64,000 bases of DNA from Hydrocarboniphaga sp. (GTDB lineage: Bacteria > Pseudomonadota > Gammaproteobacteria > Nevskiales > Nevskiaceae): NCBI RefSeq assembly GCF_028291725.1, contig NZ_JAQGNT010000063.1, forward strand, positions 1 through 64,000, written 5' to 3'. Below, one piece after another: positions 17,236 through 26,493 of this stretch (position 1 is its first letter; the number at the start of each line of letters is the position of its first letter). Both the position numbers and the translations under genes were made by a program. Under the pieces are notes generated by a model. The model was not told where the DNA came from and ran no database searches. It worked only from the letters and a program-made list of their open reading frames with translations.

Positions 17236-18165
17236 ATGGATTACAAGGACTATTACAAAACCCTCGGCGTCGCCCGCTCCGCCACGCCTGACGAAATCAA
17301 GAAGGCTTTTCGCAAGCTCGCGCGCGAATTTCATCCTGACCGCAACAAGGCCAAGGGCGCCGAGGATCGGTTCAAGCAGATCAACGAAGCCAACGAGGTG
17401 CTGTCCGATCCGGAGAAGCGCAAGGCCTACGACACTCTGGGCCCGAACTGGAAAGCCGGTGCGCAGCAGCCGCCTCCGGGCTGGGAGCAGAACTTTCGCG
17501 GCGCAGCTGGGCGCGGCCGTCGCACCGGCGGCACCGACGCCGGCAATGCGGGCTTCTCCGATTTCTTCTCGTCATTGTTCGGCAACGCCGCGGCCGGTGG
17601 CATGGGTGGCATGGGTGGCGCGGGATTCGGCGGAGCGGCGGATTTCGACGACGTCGAAGCCGTGGGCGGCCATCCGCAGCGCGCCAAACTGAGCATCAGC
17701 CTGGAAGACTCCTACCACGGCGGCTCGCGCCAGGTGAGCCTGTCGACCGGCCGCACGCTCAACGTGCAGATCCCCAAGGGCGTGACCGCCGGCCAGACCA
17801 TCCGTCTTGCCGACCAGGGCGCCCGCGGCGCCGATCTGCTGCTGGAAATCGAGTTCGCGCCGCATCCGCAGTTCAAGGTCGAGGGCCGCGACATCCAGGT
17901 CAATGTCGCAGTTTCACCGTGGGAAGCAGCGCTCGGCGGCAAGATCGATGTGCCGACACTCGGCGGCACCGTCGAGCTCGCGCTGCCGCCCGGCGCGGCC
18001 AGCGGCCGCAAGCTGCGGCTCAAGGGCCGCGGCCTGCCGGGCACGACACCGGGCGACGAGTTCGTCACGATCCTGATCCAGGTGCCGGCGGCGGAAAGCG
18101 AGAGCGACAAGGCCTACTTCCGCGACATGGCGAGGCGCTTCGAGGATTTCAAGCCGCGCGGTTGA
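17236..18165 (+). CDS. cbpA: CbpA-type DnaJ co-chaperone
   Basis: 309 residues. J domain at residues 1-70 with HPD in [13 protein letters not shown] Gly-rich linker follows (about 85-140, [13 protein letters not shown]), then the two beta-sandwich substrate-binding domains and dimerisation tail ([50 protein letters not shown]). The zinc-finger repeats of full DnaJ are absent, which defines CbpA/DjlA-like type II. It stimulates DnaK ATPase. It follows hsp20 on the same strand, probably as a heat shock unit. No CbpM gene follows. Confidence 0.9.
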   Translation: MDYKDYYKTLGVARSATPDEIKKAFRKLAREFHPDRNKAKGAEDRFKQINEANEVLSDPEKRKAYDTLGPNWKAGAQQPPPGWEQNFRGAAGRGRRTGGTDAGNAGFSDFFSSLFGNAAAGGMGGMGGAGFGGAADFDDVEAVGGHPQRAKLSISLEDSYHGGSRQVSLSTGRTLNVQIPKGVTAGQTIRLADQGARGADLLLEIEFAPHPQFKVEGRDIQVNVAVSPWEAALGGKIDVPTLGGTVELALPPGAASGRKLRLKGRGLPGTTPGDEFVTILIQVPAAESESDKAYFRDMARRFEDFKPRG

Positions 18166-18191
18166 GGCTGCGCCACGCTCGATCCGCAACT

Positions 18192-18257
18192 GTAGGAGCG
18201 GACCTTGTCCGCGATTGAGGCGGCACCGACACCATCGCGGTCAAGGACCGCTCCTAC
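18192..18257. repeat. REP-like inverted pair, family C (GTAGGAGCGGACCTTGTCCG)
   Basis: GTAGGAGCGGACCTTGTCCGCGA at 18192 and its complement ending at 18257, heads outward. This closely resembles the common Pseudomonas/Xanthomonas TGTAGGAGCGG repeats. It lies between convergent cbpA and the amidase and touches neither stop codon. Confidence 0.88.
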
Positions 18258-18267
18258 AGTTCCAAAA

Positions 18268-19755
18268 TCACAGCGGCGCTCGTTTGTCGAACCACGGCCG
18301 CGCCTGCTCCAGCTGCGCGGCCAGTTGCAGCAGCCTATCCTCGCGGCCGAACGGCGCGATGAACTGCGTGCCCAGCGGCAAGCCGTCCTGCGTCCAGTGC
18401 AGCGGCACCGACATCGAAGGCGTTCCGGTCAGATTCGACAGCTGCGTAAACGGCACATGGCGCAGGCTGTCGACCGCCATTTCCTCGACCAGGCCGCTGC
18501 GCCTGAGCAAGGCACCGACGCCGAGGCTCGCGCCCATCGCCAGCAGCGGTTTCAAAGCGAGCCGCTGCCAGGCCGGCAGCTGCCCGCCGACCGCGATCGG
18601 CGGCGTCGCCAGCACCGGCGTCAGGTAAAGATCCCAACTCTGGAAGTAGCGGCCGAGCGCGCGTGCGAAGTCGTTCCACTGGCCGCGCCATGCGACGTAT
18701 TCGCCCGCGCTCAAGCTGTCGCCCAGCAGCGCCAGCACGCGCGTTTCCAGCTCGAATTCGCTGGCCGACGCACCGGTCTGCGCGCGGATCTGCGCGAGCG
18801 TCGCCGCGGTCTGGCCGAAGTACATGTGCAGGTAGGCGCGTGCCAGCTGCATGCCGTCGATCTGCGGCTCGGCGGCGTCGACGCTGTGGCCGAGATCGCG
18901 CAGCAGGCGTGCCGTGTCTTCGATCGCGGCAACGCATTCGGCATCCACCGGCGTGCCGATCGGCGAGCGCGTGGTGTAGCCGATGCGCAACCGGCCCGGC
19001 GCGCGCTGCATCGCATCCCGATACGGCTCATGTGGCGGCGCGATCACGAAGGGCGCGCCGACGTCGGCGCCCTGCAGTGCGTCCAGCATCGCCGCGCTGT
19101 CGCGCACGCTGCGCGTCAGCACATGCTCGCTCGAGGCGCCGTCCCAGATCTCGCCCTGCGTCGGCCCCGCCGGCACCCGGCCGCGCGAGGGTCTCAAGCC
19201 GAACAGCCCGCAGCAGGCAGCGGGGATGCGGATCGATCCGCCGCCGTCGCTGGCGCCGGCCATCGGCACGATGCCGGCCGCCACTGCGGCCGCCGCGCCG
19301 CCGGACGAGCCGCCCGGTGTGCGATCCAGATTCCAGGGATTGCGGCAGATGCCGAAACGCGCCGGCTCGGTGACGCCTTTCAGCGCCAGCTCCGGCGTGC
19401 TGGTCTTGCCGAAGATGGTGACGCCGGCCGCCAGGAAGCGGCGCGTGACCTCGGCGTGCTCGGCCGGCGCATGCTCGCGCGTGGCGCGCGATCCCTGCGT
19501 GGTCGGCACGCCGGCGTAATGCTGGCCGATATCCTTGATCAGGAACGGCACGCCGGCGAACGGCCCACTCACCGATTCGCTCGAGCGCGCACGGGCCTGA
19601 GCCGTCATCGGGATCGTCAGCGCATTGATCTTCGGATTGACTTCCGCGCAGCGCTGCAGCGCGGCTTCCAGCAGCTCTGCCGCGCTGACTTCGCGGCGCT
19701 GAACCAGGGCAGCGAGCCCCAGCGCGTCGTGCTGGACATACTCGGAAAAGTTCAT
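18268..19755 (-). CDS. Amidase signature family protein
   Basis: 495 residues from MNFSEYVQHDALGLAALV. Catalytic triad: Lys in FLIKDIG, cis-Ser and nucleophile Ser in TPGGSSGGAAAAVAAG and SDGGGSIRIPA. The protein lacks the glutamine-tRNA context and full GatA signature, so it is a general amidase hydrolysing a carboxamide; the substrate is unknown. An ATG 15 bases upstream (19770) would overlap the preceding gene. It follows the strictosidine-synthase-like gene almost directly, so the two are probably one operon. Confidence 0.88.
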   Translation of the reverse strand: MNFSEYVQHDALGLAALVQRREVSAAELLEAALQRCAEVNPKINALTIPMTAQARARSSESVSGPFAGVPFLIKDIGQHYAGVPTTQGSRATREHAPAEHAEVTRRFLAAGVTIFGKTSTPELALKGVTEPARFGICRNPWNLDRTPGGSSGGAAAAVAAGIVPMAGASDGGGSIRIPAACCGLFGLRPSRGRVPAGPTQGEIWDGASSEHVLTRSVRDSAAMLDALQGADVGAPFVIAPPHEPYRDAMQRAPGRLRIGYTTRSPIGTPVDAECVAAIEDTARLLRDLGHSVDAAEPQIDGMQLARAYLHMYFGQTAATLAQIRAQTGASASEFELETRVLALLGDSLSAGEYVAWRGQWNDFARALGRYFQSWDLYLTPVLATPPIAVGGQLPAWQRLALKPLLAMGASLGVGALLRRSGLVEEMAVDSLRHVPFTQLSNLTGTPSMSVPLHWTQDGLPLGTQFIAPFGREDRLLQLAAQLEQARPWFDKRAPL

Positions 19756-19759
19756 CGCG

Positions 19760-20884
19760 TCATCCGGCATCGCAGCCCGGATGCAGCGGCGCTTGCGGCG
19801 CCTTGCCGGGCCCGGTGGCCAGCGCGTCTTCCAGGCGGATGCGTCCGAGCGCGGTGTTCGACAGGCTGCCGAAGATCAGCCAGCCGTCGCGCTCCTCGAC
19901 GCTGGTGATGAAGCCGTAGGCGTCGGCGCCGGCGTATTGCAGATCGGCCACGATATGGCCGTCGAGGTCGAGACCGACGACGTGCGCGACCTTGGCCGGC
20001 TTCGGTCGCAATGCTTCCGGCAGCCGCGCGACGATCTTGCGCAGCCAGGGCGTCGGCAGGAACTGGTCGAGCATCGCGTCGCGCGGCGAATACAGCGCGA
20101 CCCAGAAACGATCGCGGCCGTTGAAGCTCAGATTGTCCGGGAAGCCCGGCAGATTGTCGGTAAACGTGTCGGTCTGCCCGGCCTTGTCTCCGCTCAGCCA
20201 GTAGCGCGTGACGCGGTATTCCCAGGTCTCGGCGAACAGCAGGTAAGCCTCGTCGGGCCCGAGCGCGATGCCGTTCGCGAACGGCCGGTTCTGCAACAGG
20301 GTCTGCGTCGCAGCGGTTTCGAAGTCATAGCGCAGCAGGCGCCCGCTGCGGCCGTGCTCGAGCAGATCGTCCATATGGTGGCCGTAGCCGAAGCGCGAGG
20401 AGGCGTCGGTGAAATACACCCGGCGGCCGTCATGCGTCACGTCGACATCGTCGGTGAAGCCGAACCGGCTGCCGTCGGCAGCGTCGCTGAGCGCGCGCAG
20501 CTCACCATTGGCGGACAGGCCCATCAGGCCCTTGCGCGCATCGGCGATCAACAGGCTGCCGTCGGCCGCCACGGCGAGCCCCAGCGGACGGCCGCCGGTG
20601 TTGTCGAGTAGGGTGCAGCCGGAAAAATCCGCAGTGAACCGCAGCAGCTGCCCATCGCTCAGGCCGGCGTAGACGCGGCCCTGGGCGTCGAGCGCAATCC
20701 CCTCGGGGCCGGCAAAGCCGGTCAGGCTTGGCTCAATGCGCTGGATGCCGCGCAGCTTGTCGTTGGGCGTAGACGCGGCGAGCGGCGACGGCTGCCATGC
20801 GAGCGGCTCGATCGCCACCGGCCACAGCAGCAGATACGCCGCCAGCGTCGCGAGCACCCAAAGCGCTCCATACACAATCTTCAT
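19760..20884 (-). CDS. Strictosidine synthase/SMP-30-like six-bladed beta-propeller protein
   Basis: 374 residues, starting MKIVYGALWVLATLAAYLLL, a single membrane anchor. The rest has the pattern of the SMP-30/gluconolactonase/strictosidine-synthase fold: GPEGIALDAQGRVYAGLSDG, GRPLGLAVAADGSLLIADA, DDVDVTHDGRRVYFTDASS, FANGIALGPDEAYLLFAETW and GFPDNLSFNGRDRFWVALY. These match the APMAP/strictosidine-synthase-like branch, which contains lactonases and esterases. The product probably faces the periplasm. It lies just upstream of the amidase, which hints at a shared hydrolytic pathway, but the substrate is unknown. Confidence 0.85.
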   Translation of the reverse strand: MKIVYGALWVLATLAAYLLLWPVAIEPLAWQPSPLAASTPNDKLRGIQRIEPSLTGFAGPEGIALDAQGRVYAGLSDGQLLRFTADFSGCTLLDNTGGRPLGLAVAADGSLLIADARKGLMGLSANGELRALSDAADGSRFGFTDDVDVTHDGRRVYFTDASSRFGYGHHMDDLLEHGRSGRLLRYDFETAATQTLLQNRPFANGIALGPDEAYLLFAETWEYRVTRYWLSGDKAGQTDTFTDNLPGFPDNLSFNGRDRFWVALYSPRDAMLDQFLPTPWLRKIVARLPEALRPKPAKVAHVVGLDLDGHIVADLQYAGADAYGFITSVEERDGWLIFGSLSNTALGRIRLEDALATGPGKAPQAPLHPGCDAG

Positions 20885-21096
20885 GCGCGTACTCCCCCTG
20901 AATACTGTGCAGATGGTTCCTGCGATGCGTCCTTGCCGGCCGGATTGTGCGAGCCGGCAAGGAGCCCGTCCACCGGCACCGCCCGCGACCCAAGTCCAAG
21001 GGCACTCGCGCCGGCCGCCGGGCTCGATAAGATGTCGGGATTCGATGGCGGAGCGTCGCGGATCAGCGTTTACCAAAACCTCACATGGAGGAGACC

Positions 21097-22746
21097 ATGA
21101 AAGATCACCGCAACCCGGTGCAGATGCTGATGCATTGGGCCGAGCGCCGCCCCAACGCGCCGTGGCTGTTCCAGCCACACGGCGGCCAGTGGCAGCGCAC
21201 CACCTGGGGCGAAGCCGACGCGCAGGTGCGGCGCATGGCGAGCGCGCTGCACAGCCTGGGCCTTGCGCCGGGCGCGCGGATCGCGATCTCGGGGCTGAAT
21301 ACCGCACACTGGTTCCTGGCGGACATGGCGATCACGATGGCCGGCTACGTCAGCGTCGGCCTGTATCCGAAGCAGCAGGCCGAGCACGTCACCTACATAC
21401 TCGAGCACAGCGAGTCCCGCGCGCTGTTCCTGGGGCCGATGAGCGACGCCGACGAGTTCATGCGCGCGGTACCGGCCGGCACGCGCACGGTCCGCTTCCC
21501 GTATCCGGCCGCGCCCAAGGGCGAGTTCGACTGGGATGACTTGATCGCCGCCCACGTGCCGATGCACGGCTACACGCCGCCGGCGCCGGAGTCGCTGAGC
21601 ACGCTGGTCTACACCTCGGGCACCACCGGCAAACCCAAGGGCGTGATGATCACGCAGCAGAACAGCCTGTTCGCAACCGCCGGCGGCCTGAAGGCGATGC
21701 CGCCGGTCGGCACCGAGCGCCTGTTCTGCTACCTGCCGCTGGCGCACATGTTCGAACGCGGCGCGGTGGAGCTGACCAGCCTGTATCTCGGCGCGGAGGT
21801 CTGGTTCCTGGAGAGTATCGACAAGCTCGGCGAGCAGATCGTCGACGTGCAGCCGACGCGCTTCTTCGGCGTGCCGCTGGTCTACACGCGCATGCAGGCG
21901 GCGATTCTTAAAAAACTGCCGCAGGCCAAGCTCGACAAGCTGCTCGGCATTCCGCTGGTGTCGACACTGATCAGGCGCAAGATCCGCAAAGGCCTGGGCC
22001 TGAGCCGCGCGCGCTACATCATCGTCGGCGCCGCACCGATGCCCGATCCGCTGACCAACTGGTTCGCCCGGCTCGGCGTGACGATCCTGCAGGGCTACGG
22101 CATGACCGAGAACTCGATCTACGCGACCGTGAACCTGCCGCATGCGAACCGTGTCGGCAGCGTCGGCCGCGAAATGCCCGGCGCCGGGCTGAAAATCGCC
22201 GACGACGGCGAGATCCTGTTCAAAAGCGACGCGGTGATGGCCGGCTATTACAAGGAGCCGGACAAGACGCGCGAGACCTTCACTGCCGACGGTTATCTGA
22301 AAACCGGCGACCAGGGCCGCGTCGAAGACGGCTATCTGTACATCACCGGCCGCGTGAAGGATCTGTTCAAGACCGCCAAGGGCAAGTACGTGTCGCCCTC
22401 GCCGATCGAGGGCGCGCTGGCGCGCAATGCGGACCTCGACCAGTTGTGCTTCATCGGCACCGGACTGAATCAGCCGATCATGCTGGCGACTTTGTCGGCG
22501 GCCGCCAAGTCACGCCCGCATGCGGAGATCGAAGCGCGGCTGATCGCCGACCTCGACGAGGTCAACGCCACGCTGGAGCCGCACGAGAAGATCGCCAAGA
22601 TCGTCATCGTCAACGACACCTGGGGCATCGACAATGGCCTGACCACGCCGACGATGAAGATCAAGCGCAGCGAAGTCGAGAAGCGCTATGCGGCATTGCT
22701 GCAGCGCGAGGCGCAGACGCGCTCGAAAATCGCCTGGGAGACGTAG
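21097..22746 (+). CDS. AMP-dependent acyl-CoA synthetase (long-chain type)
   Basis: 549 residues. ATP-binding signature TSGTTGKPKGVMITQQN (about residues 177-193), adenylate motif GYGMTENS, and the A8 region GYLKTGDQGRVEDGYLYITG with the hinge. The protein resembles eukaryotic-like long-chain fatty-acyl-CoA ligases (KGKYVSPSPIEGALA). It activates a carboxylic acid as acyl-AMP and then CoA thioester. GGAGGAG directly precedes ATG 21097, favouring this start over ATG 21085. The stop TAG is part of a REP head. Confidence 0.9.
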   Translation: MKDHRNPVQMLMHWAERRPNAPWLFQPHGGQWQRTTWGEADAQVRRMASALHSLGLAPGARIAISGLNTAHWFLADMAITMAGYVSVGLYPKQQAEHVTYILEHSESRALFLGPMSDADEFMRAVPAGTRTVRFPYPAAPKGEFDWDDLIAAHVPMHGYTPPAPESLSTLVYTSGTTGKPKGVMITQQNSLFATAGGLKAMPPVGTERLFCYLPLAHMFERGAVELTSLYLGAEVWFLESIDKLGEQIVDVQPTRFFGVPLVYTRMQAAILKKLPQAKLDKLLGIPLVSTLIRRKIRKGLGLSRARYIIVGAAPMPDPLTNWFARLGVTILQGYGMTENSIYATVNLPHANRVGSVGREMPGAGLKIADDGEILFKSDAVMAGYYKEPDKTRETFTADGYLKTGDQGRVEDGYLYITGRVKDLFKTAKGKYVSPSPIEGALARNADLDQLCFIGTGLNQPIMLATLSAAAKSRPHAEIEARLIADLDEVNATLEPHEKIAKIVIVNDTWGIDNGLTTPTMKIKRSEVEKRYAALLQREAQTRSKIAWET

Positions 22747-22821
22747 GTCGGCAATCCCTTGCCGACGTGTACCTTCGATGCGTAACGCGAGCCTCACGTC
22801 GGCAAGGGATTGCCGACCTAC
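22743..22821. repeat. REP-like inverted pair, family B
   Basis: GTAGGTCGGCAATCCC at 22743 and its complement ending at 22821, heads outward. Both heads act as stop codons: the left TAG (22744-22746) ends the acyl-CoA synthetase and the right TAG on the minus strand (22818-22820) ends the DUF4442 gene. Confidence 0.9.
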
Positions 22822-23285
22822 GCGCGTTTGCGAATATGCAGCGTCTTGGTAACGCGGGCGACGACCTTGTTGCTCGCGTTGCGGATATCGAGCCTGTAAA
22901 CCGGCTCGAACTTGCCGCCGTTGAGCGTGGCGGCGCGTACTTCCTCGACCTGCTCGTCGCTGAGCACGAAGCGCGCGGTCACGGTGCCGGTGCCGGGCCG
23001 CACGAAATCGATCTGCGCGGCCTTGTCCCAGACCAGGTAGTCAGGGCCCAGCCGGGCGACCAGCATCAGCGCGTAGAACGGATCGGTCATCGAGTACAGG
23101 CTGCCGCCGAAATGCGTACCGAAAGCATTGCCGGTGAGCTTGGACTCGCGCAGCTCGACGACGACTTCGCCGAAGTTATCGGAGACATGGACGACTCTAA
23201 TGCCGGCGCCCAGGTACGGCGGGTACAGGCTCATCACTACGCGGAACAGGCGCGGATTTTCGAAGACTCTGGAACGCAGGCTCAC
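22818..23285 (-). CDS. DUF4442 hotdog-fold thioesterase-like protein
   Basis: 155 residues read from GTG 23285 (VSLRSRVFENPRLFRVVMS). The segment NAFGTHFGGSLYSMTDPFYALML is the DUF4442 signature, with the hotdog helix and Asp; DFVRPGTGTVTARFVL and KVVARVTKTLHIRKR follow. Such proteins are probably acyl-CoA thioesterases. It is convergent with the acyl-CoA synthetase. The start is uncertain because no good ATG precedes the conserved part. The stop codon comes from a REP head, directly after RKRA. Confidence 0.75.
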   Translation of the reverse strand: MSLRSRVFENPRLFRVVMSLYPPYLGAGIRVVHVSDNFGEVVVELRESKLTGNAFGTHFGGSLYSMTDPFYALMLVARLGPDYLVWDKAAQIDFVRPGTGTVTARFVLSDEQVEEVRAATLNGGKFEPVYRLDIRNASNKVVARVTKTLHIRKRA

Positions 23286-23385
23286 TGGCGTACCTTTTCG
23301 TATGTGTGAGGCTCGGATGCGTGAGCCTGCTGCCCTGCTCCCGCACCCGCTGCCGCTACGCGGCAGACACCGTGTCGCAGTGCAC

Positions 23386-24255
23386 TCATGCGAACACCAC
23401 GGTCTTGTTGCCGTCGACGATGATCCGGTCCTCGACATGCCAGCGCACCGCGCGCGACAGCACCTGGCGCTCCATGTCGCGGCCGAGGCGCTTCAGGTCA
23501 TCCACCGAATGCCGATGCGAAACGCGCGCGGTGTCCTGCTCGATGATCGGGCCCTGGTCGAGTTCGGCGGTCACGTAATGCGCGGTCGCGCCGATCAGCT
23601 TGACGCCGTGCTGGTAGGCCTGCTGGTAGGGATCGCCGCCCGGGAACGCCGGCAGAAACGAGTGATGGATGTTGATGATGCGACTGGTGTAGTGCTGCAC
23701 GAAGTCAGCGGACAGTATCCGCATGTAGCGCGCGAGCACGACAAAATCCGCTTTGCCGTGCAGTGCCGCCAGCATCTGCGCCTCGGCTGCCTGCTGAGTC
23801 TCGGCGGTAAACGCGACGTGCTGGAACGGCACGCCGAAGCCTTCGACCGCCGCCTTCAGATCGGCATGGTTCGACACCACCATCGGAATCTCGACGCGCA
23901 GCTCGCCGCGCGCGTAACGCCACAGCAGTTCCAGCAGCGCATGATCGTGGCGCGACACCAGGATCGCCATGCGCGGCTTGTCGGCCGCGAAGGCGATGCG
24001 CCAGTCCATCTCGAAACGCTTGCCGACCACGTCGCCGAACGCGCGCAGCAGTGCATCGCGCGTGAGGTCGAGGTTCGGCGTCTGGAATTCCAGGCGCAGA
24101 AAGAACTTGCCGCCACTGGGATCGGAGGAATGCTGATCCAGCTCGGTGATGTTGACGCCGTGGTGATACAGAAAAGTGGTCACGGCCGAGACGATGCCGG
24201 GGCGGTCCGGGCAGGTCACCAGCAATCGGGCCGTCGTTTCAGGCTGTGTGGTCAC
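23386..24255 (-). CDS. purU: Formyltetrahydrofolate deformylase PurU
   Basis: 289 residues. N-terminal ACT domain (residues 9-85, LLVTCPDRPGIVSAVTTFL), then a formyltransferase-fold catalytic domain with NIHHSFLPAFPGG and the Asp in ELDQGPIIEQD. It hydrolyses 10-formyl-THF to formate and THF, feeding PurT and balancing one-carbon pools. Length and motifs are standard. It is transcribed towards the DUF4442 gene about 100 bases away. Confidence 0.93.
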   Translation of the reverse strand: MTTQPETTARLLVTCPDRPGIVSAVTTFLYHHGVNITELDQHSSDPSGGKFFLRLEFQTPNLDLTRDALLRAFGDVVGKRFEMDWRIAFAADKPRMAILVSRHDHALLELLWRYARGELRVEIPMVVSNHADLKAAVEGFGVPFQHVAFTAETQQAAEAQMLAALHGKADFVVLARYMRILSADFVQHYTSRIINIHHSFLPAFPGGDPYQQAYQHGVKLIGATAHYVTAELDQGPIIEQDTARVSHRHSVDDLKRLGRDMERQVLSRAVRWHVEDRIIVDGNKTVVFA

Positions 24256-24329
24256 GTAAAAGTCGCTACGGCTTGATCGGGGGCGCGTATTGGAGCGCCC
24301 GGGCGGCCAATAGGCAAGTCAGATCGCCT

Positions 24330-24401
24330 GTAGGGCGGGTCATGACCCGCCGTTTCGCCAGCGCAACAAAATCCAAAACGGCGGGTCGCGACCCGCCCTA
24401 C
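24330..24401. repeat. REP-like inverted pair, family D (GTAGGGCGGGTCATGACCCG)
   Basis: GTAGGGCGGGTCATGACCCGCC at 24330 and the complement ending at 24401, heads outward. The palindrome core is GGCGGGTCNNGACCCGCC. The right head supplies the stop TAG (24398-24400, minus strand) of the thioredoxin-TPR gene. Confidence 0.88.
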
Positions 24402-25735
24402 AGAGCGGCTTTCAGATGCGCGGTGTCTTCCGGAAACCAGGGGCCGTTGGCCTTCAGCGCTTCGGCGACGACGGTGCGCGCCTCGGCGTCGCGCTTCAGC
24501 GCCTTCAACGCGATCACGCGCTGCTCGGCCACCTTCAGACGGTTCTGGCCATAGGCCTTCTCGCTGGCCTGCTCCAGATACGGCAGCGCCTGTTGCGCCT
24601 GGCCGCGCGCCAGCAGGTTGCGGCCGTAGCGGAACGCATAGACGTAGTCGTCCGGATACGCGGCGATCAGCTTCGGATACAGCAGGTCCAGCGCCGCATT
24701 GTCCTTCAGCACCTCCAGATACACGCGCCAGTTGTCGGCCGCATTGCGATCGTCGGCAAGATGCGCGCTGGCGGCTTTGCTGAGCTGCGCGACCGCCTTG
24801 CGCAGCACCGCGATGCGCTCGGCATCCTGTCCCGTGCCTTCGTAGACGTCGGCCAGGCCGAGCACCGCGCTGCGCTTGTCGGCGCACAGTGCGGACTGCT
24901 TGGCACCGAACACACCGGTGTCGACCAGCTTCTTCATCGGCACCACTTGCGATGCGAACACCGCCTTGCGGCTTTCCGGCGAGGCTTTCTCGGTGCAGGC
25001 GCTCCAGCGGTCGATCTCGTAAGGACGCTCGCAGCCCAGATCGCCGGCGAAGACTTTCGGCGCGATCGATTCGCACAGCGCGACGTCGCCGAGCTTGGAC
25101 GCCTGCAGCAGCTTGAGCCGCTCGATCAGCAGGGCGATCGCCGGATCGGCGTCGTACTGCTTGCGCGCATCGGCCGGCAGGCTCGCGTACCAGGCAAGAC
25201 CGGATTCATCGTAGCGCGCGCGATACACGGCGAGCGCTTCGCGCGCGGTCTTCAAGCCACCGGCGCCGCCCTTGGCCGCGGCGGCTTTCAGATCGTCCAG
25301 CGTCGAGCTGCGCTTGAGGATGTCGTTCACCTGGGCAAAGAACTGCGGCTGGGTCTGCTCGGCCAGGATGCGGCCCAGTTCGGCGCCGTCAGGCTTCAGG
25401 ATCACGTAACTCGGCAGCGCCTTTACGCCCCAGAGATTCTTCCAGTAAGCGCCCTCGGGGCTGTCGGCATCGAGCTCGACGACCACGGTCCTGTGCTCGA
25501 TCTTTTCCCATTCCGGCCCGACCAATACATGCTTGGCCATGAAGTAGCAGGAGTAGCACCAGGGCGCCTGGAAATCGACGATCACCGGCGCCTGGCGCTC
25601 GACCGCGGTCTTCAGCGCCGCGTCGATGGTCGGCGTGTCGGGCTTGTCGGTGGCGGCTTGCGCCAGCCCGGCAAAACAAGCAACGAAACACAGCAGCGGA
25701 AACGACAGCAGTGCAGCGGTGATCAAACGGCGCAT
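24398..25735 (-). CDS. Periplasmic thioredoxin-fold protein with TPR-like C-terminus
   Basis: 445 residues. Signal peptide MRRLITAALLSFPLLC to about residue 27. Thioredoxin domain at about 35-150 with the active-site-like APWCYSCYFMAKH, as in the DsbD C-terminal domain and SoxW-type proteins. The rest is helical, TPR-like (ALAVYRARYDESGLAWYASL, ALPYLEQASEKAYGQNRLKV) with several extra Cys. It probably reduces or isomerises disulfides of exported proteins. The substrate is unknown. The stop is formed by a REP head, so the original C-terminus may differ. Confidence 0.82.
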   Translation of the reverse strand: MRRLITAALLSFPLLCFVACFAGLAQAATDKPDTPTIDAALKTAVERQAPVIVDFQAPWCYSCYFMAKHVLVGPEWEKIEHRTVVVELDADSPEGAYWKNLWGVKALPSYVILKPDGAELGRILAEQTQPQFFAQVNDILKRSSTLDDLKAAAAKGGAGGLKTAREALAVYRARYDESGLAWYASLPADARKQYDADPAIALLIERLKLLQASKLGDVALCESIAPKVFAGDLGCERPYEIDRWSACTEKASPESRKAVFASQVVPMKKLVDTGVFGAKQSALCADKRSAVLGLADVYEGTGQDAERIAVLRKAVAQLSKAASAHLADDRNAADNWRVYLEVLKDNAALDLLYPKLIAAYPDDYVYAFRYGRNLLARGQAQQALPYLEQASEKAYGQNRLKVAEQRVIALKALKRDAEARTVVAEALKANGPWFPEDTAHLKAAL

Positions 25736-25755
25736 GGCGCCTCCGGATAATTCAA

Positions 25756-25986
25756 CTAAGCGGCGGCCGGCGGAGGCAGCGTCTTGACTGCATCCGTCGG
25801 CCGCGGGTCGGGATCGATGGCGCGCATTGTAAGTCTTGGCGCTCGCCGGATCATGGACGTTCGGGATACCTCGATATTCCGCCAGCTTCTTGCCGCCCGG
25901 GCCATCCGGCAGCCGCAGCGGCGCGCGTAGGTCTTCGCACCGACCACGATCGGCACTGCAAAAGCGGCGGCCTCGGTGCTATACAT
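25756..25986 (-). CDS. Possible small hypothetical protein, 76 residues
   Basis: MYSTEAAAFAVPIVVGAKTY is followed by a Cys pair (RRCGCRM), an Arg-rich middle and PDPRPTDAVKTLPPPAAA. Codon third positions are GC-rich at both ends and less so in the middle, so it may be a real small gene, possibly frameshifted. It is divergent from the SET-domain gene and precedes the thioredoxin gene by 20 bases. No family recognised. Confidence 0.35.
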   Translation of the reverse strand: MYSTEAAAFAVPIVVGAKTYARRCGCRMARAARSWRNIEVSRTSMIRRAPRLTMRAIDPDPRPTDAVKTLPPPAAA

Positions 25987-26013
25987 GGAGTCTTCTTGGT
26001 TCAGGAATTGGGC

Positions 26014-26493
26014 ATGGCAGTTTATGTGGCACCGGGCCTTGCGGGCACCGGCGTGTTCGCCGACCGCGCCTACGGGCGCGGCGAACAGATCATCGGCATT
26101 GACGGCCCGGTTCACAGCGGCGCCGAGCTCGACCTGATCGGCTTTCGCCCGGGTTATCCGCTGCAGATCGATCTGGACCGGTACATGCTCGTCGAAGCGC
26201 CTTTCGTCTACTGCAATCATTCCTGCGACCCGAATGGCGGCATCACGCCGGACTTGAAGCTGGTGGCGGTGCGCGACATCGCCGCGGGCGAGGAGATCTG
26301 CTTCGACTATTCCTCGACCATGCTCGAAGACAATGCGTGGACGATGGAATGCGGATGCAAGACGGCCCGATGCCGTGGTCGGGTCGAGGACTTCGACCGC
26401 CTGCCGCCGGACGATCAGCGCTATCTGCTGGACCATGTCGGCGTGATGCCGTTCATCGTTCGCGCGCTGGCCGCCCGGCCCGCGAACGCATGA
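26014..26493 (+). CDS. SET-domain protein with post-SET cysteines
   Basis: 159 residues. SET motifs in order: GTGVFADRAYGRGEQIIG, FVYCNHSCDPNGGI (the NHSCxPN cofactor/active-site motif, near residue 67), VRDIAAGEEICFDYSS (catalytic Tyr), then a post-SET zinc cluster CGCKTARC near residue 112. This is the layout of protein-lysine methyltransferases. AGGAA lies 7 bases before ATG 26014; an in-frame TTG at 25996 is less likely. It overlaps a second SET-like gene by four bases. Bacterial SET proteins are uncommon outside chlamydiae and some environmental groups; the target is unknown. Confidence 0.85.
   Translation: MAVYVAPGLAGTGVFADRAYGRGEQIIGIDGPVHSGAELDLIGFRPGYPLQIDLDRYMLVEAPFVYCNHSCDPNGGITPDLKLVAVRDIAAGEEICFDYSSTMLEDNAWTMECGCKTARCRGRVEDFDRLPPDDQRYLLDHVGVMPFIVRALAARPANA

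Noticed and set aside
18192-18257. Treating the REP pairs as simple terminators
   Set aside because: They have no T runs, share GTAG heads across families and recur in several intergenic spaces, so repeat element is the better call, even if they may also end transcripts.
18205-19908. Plus-strand open frame of about 560 codons opposite the amidase
   Set aside because: Antisense to the amidase with full catalytic motifs; the translation has no domain and is Arg/Ala-rich.
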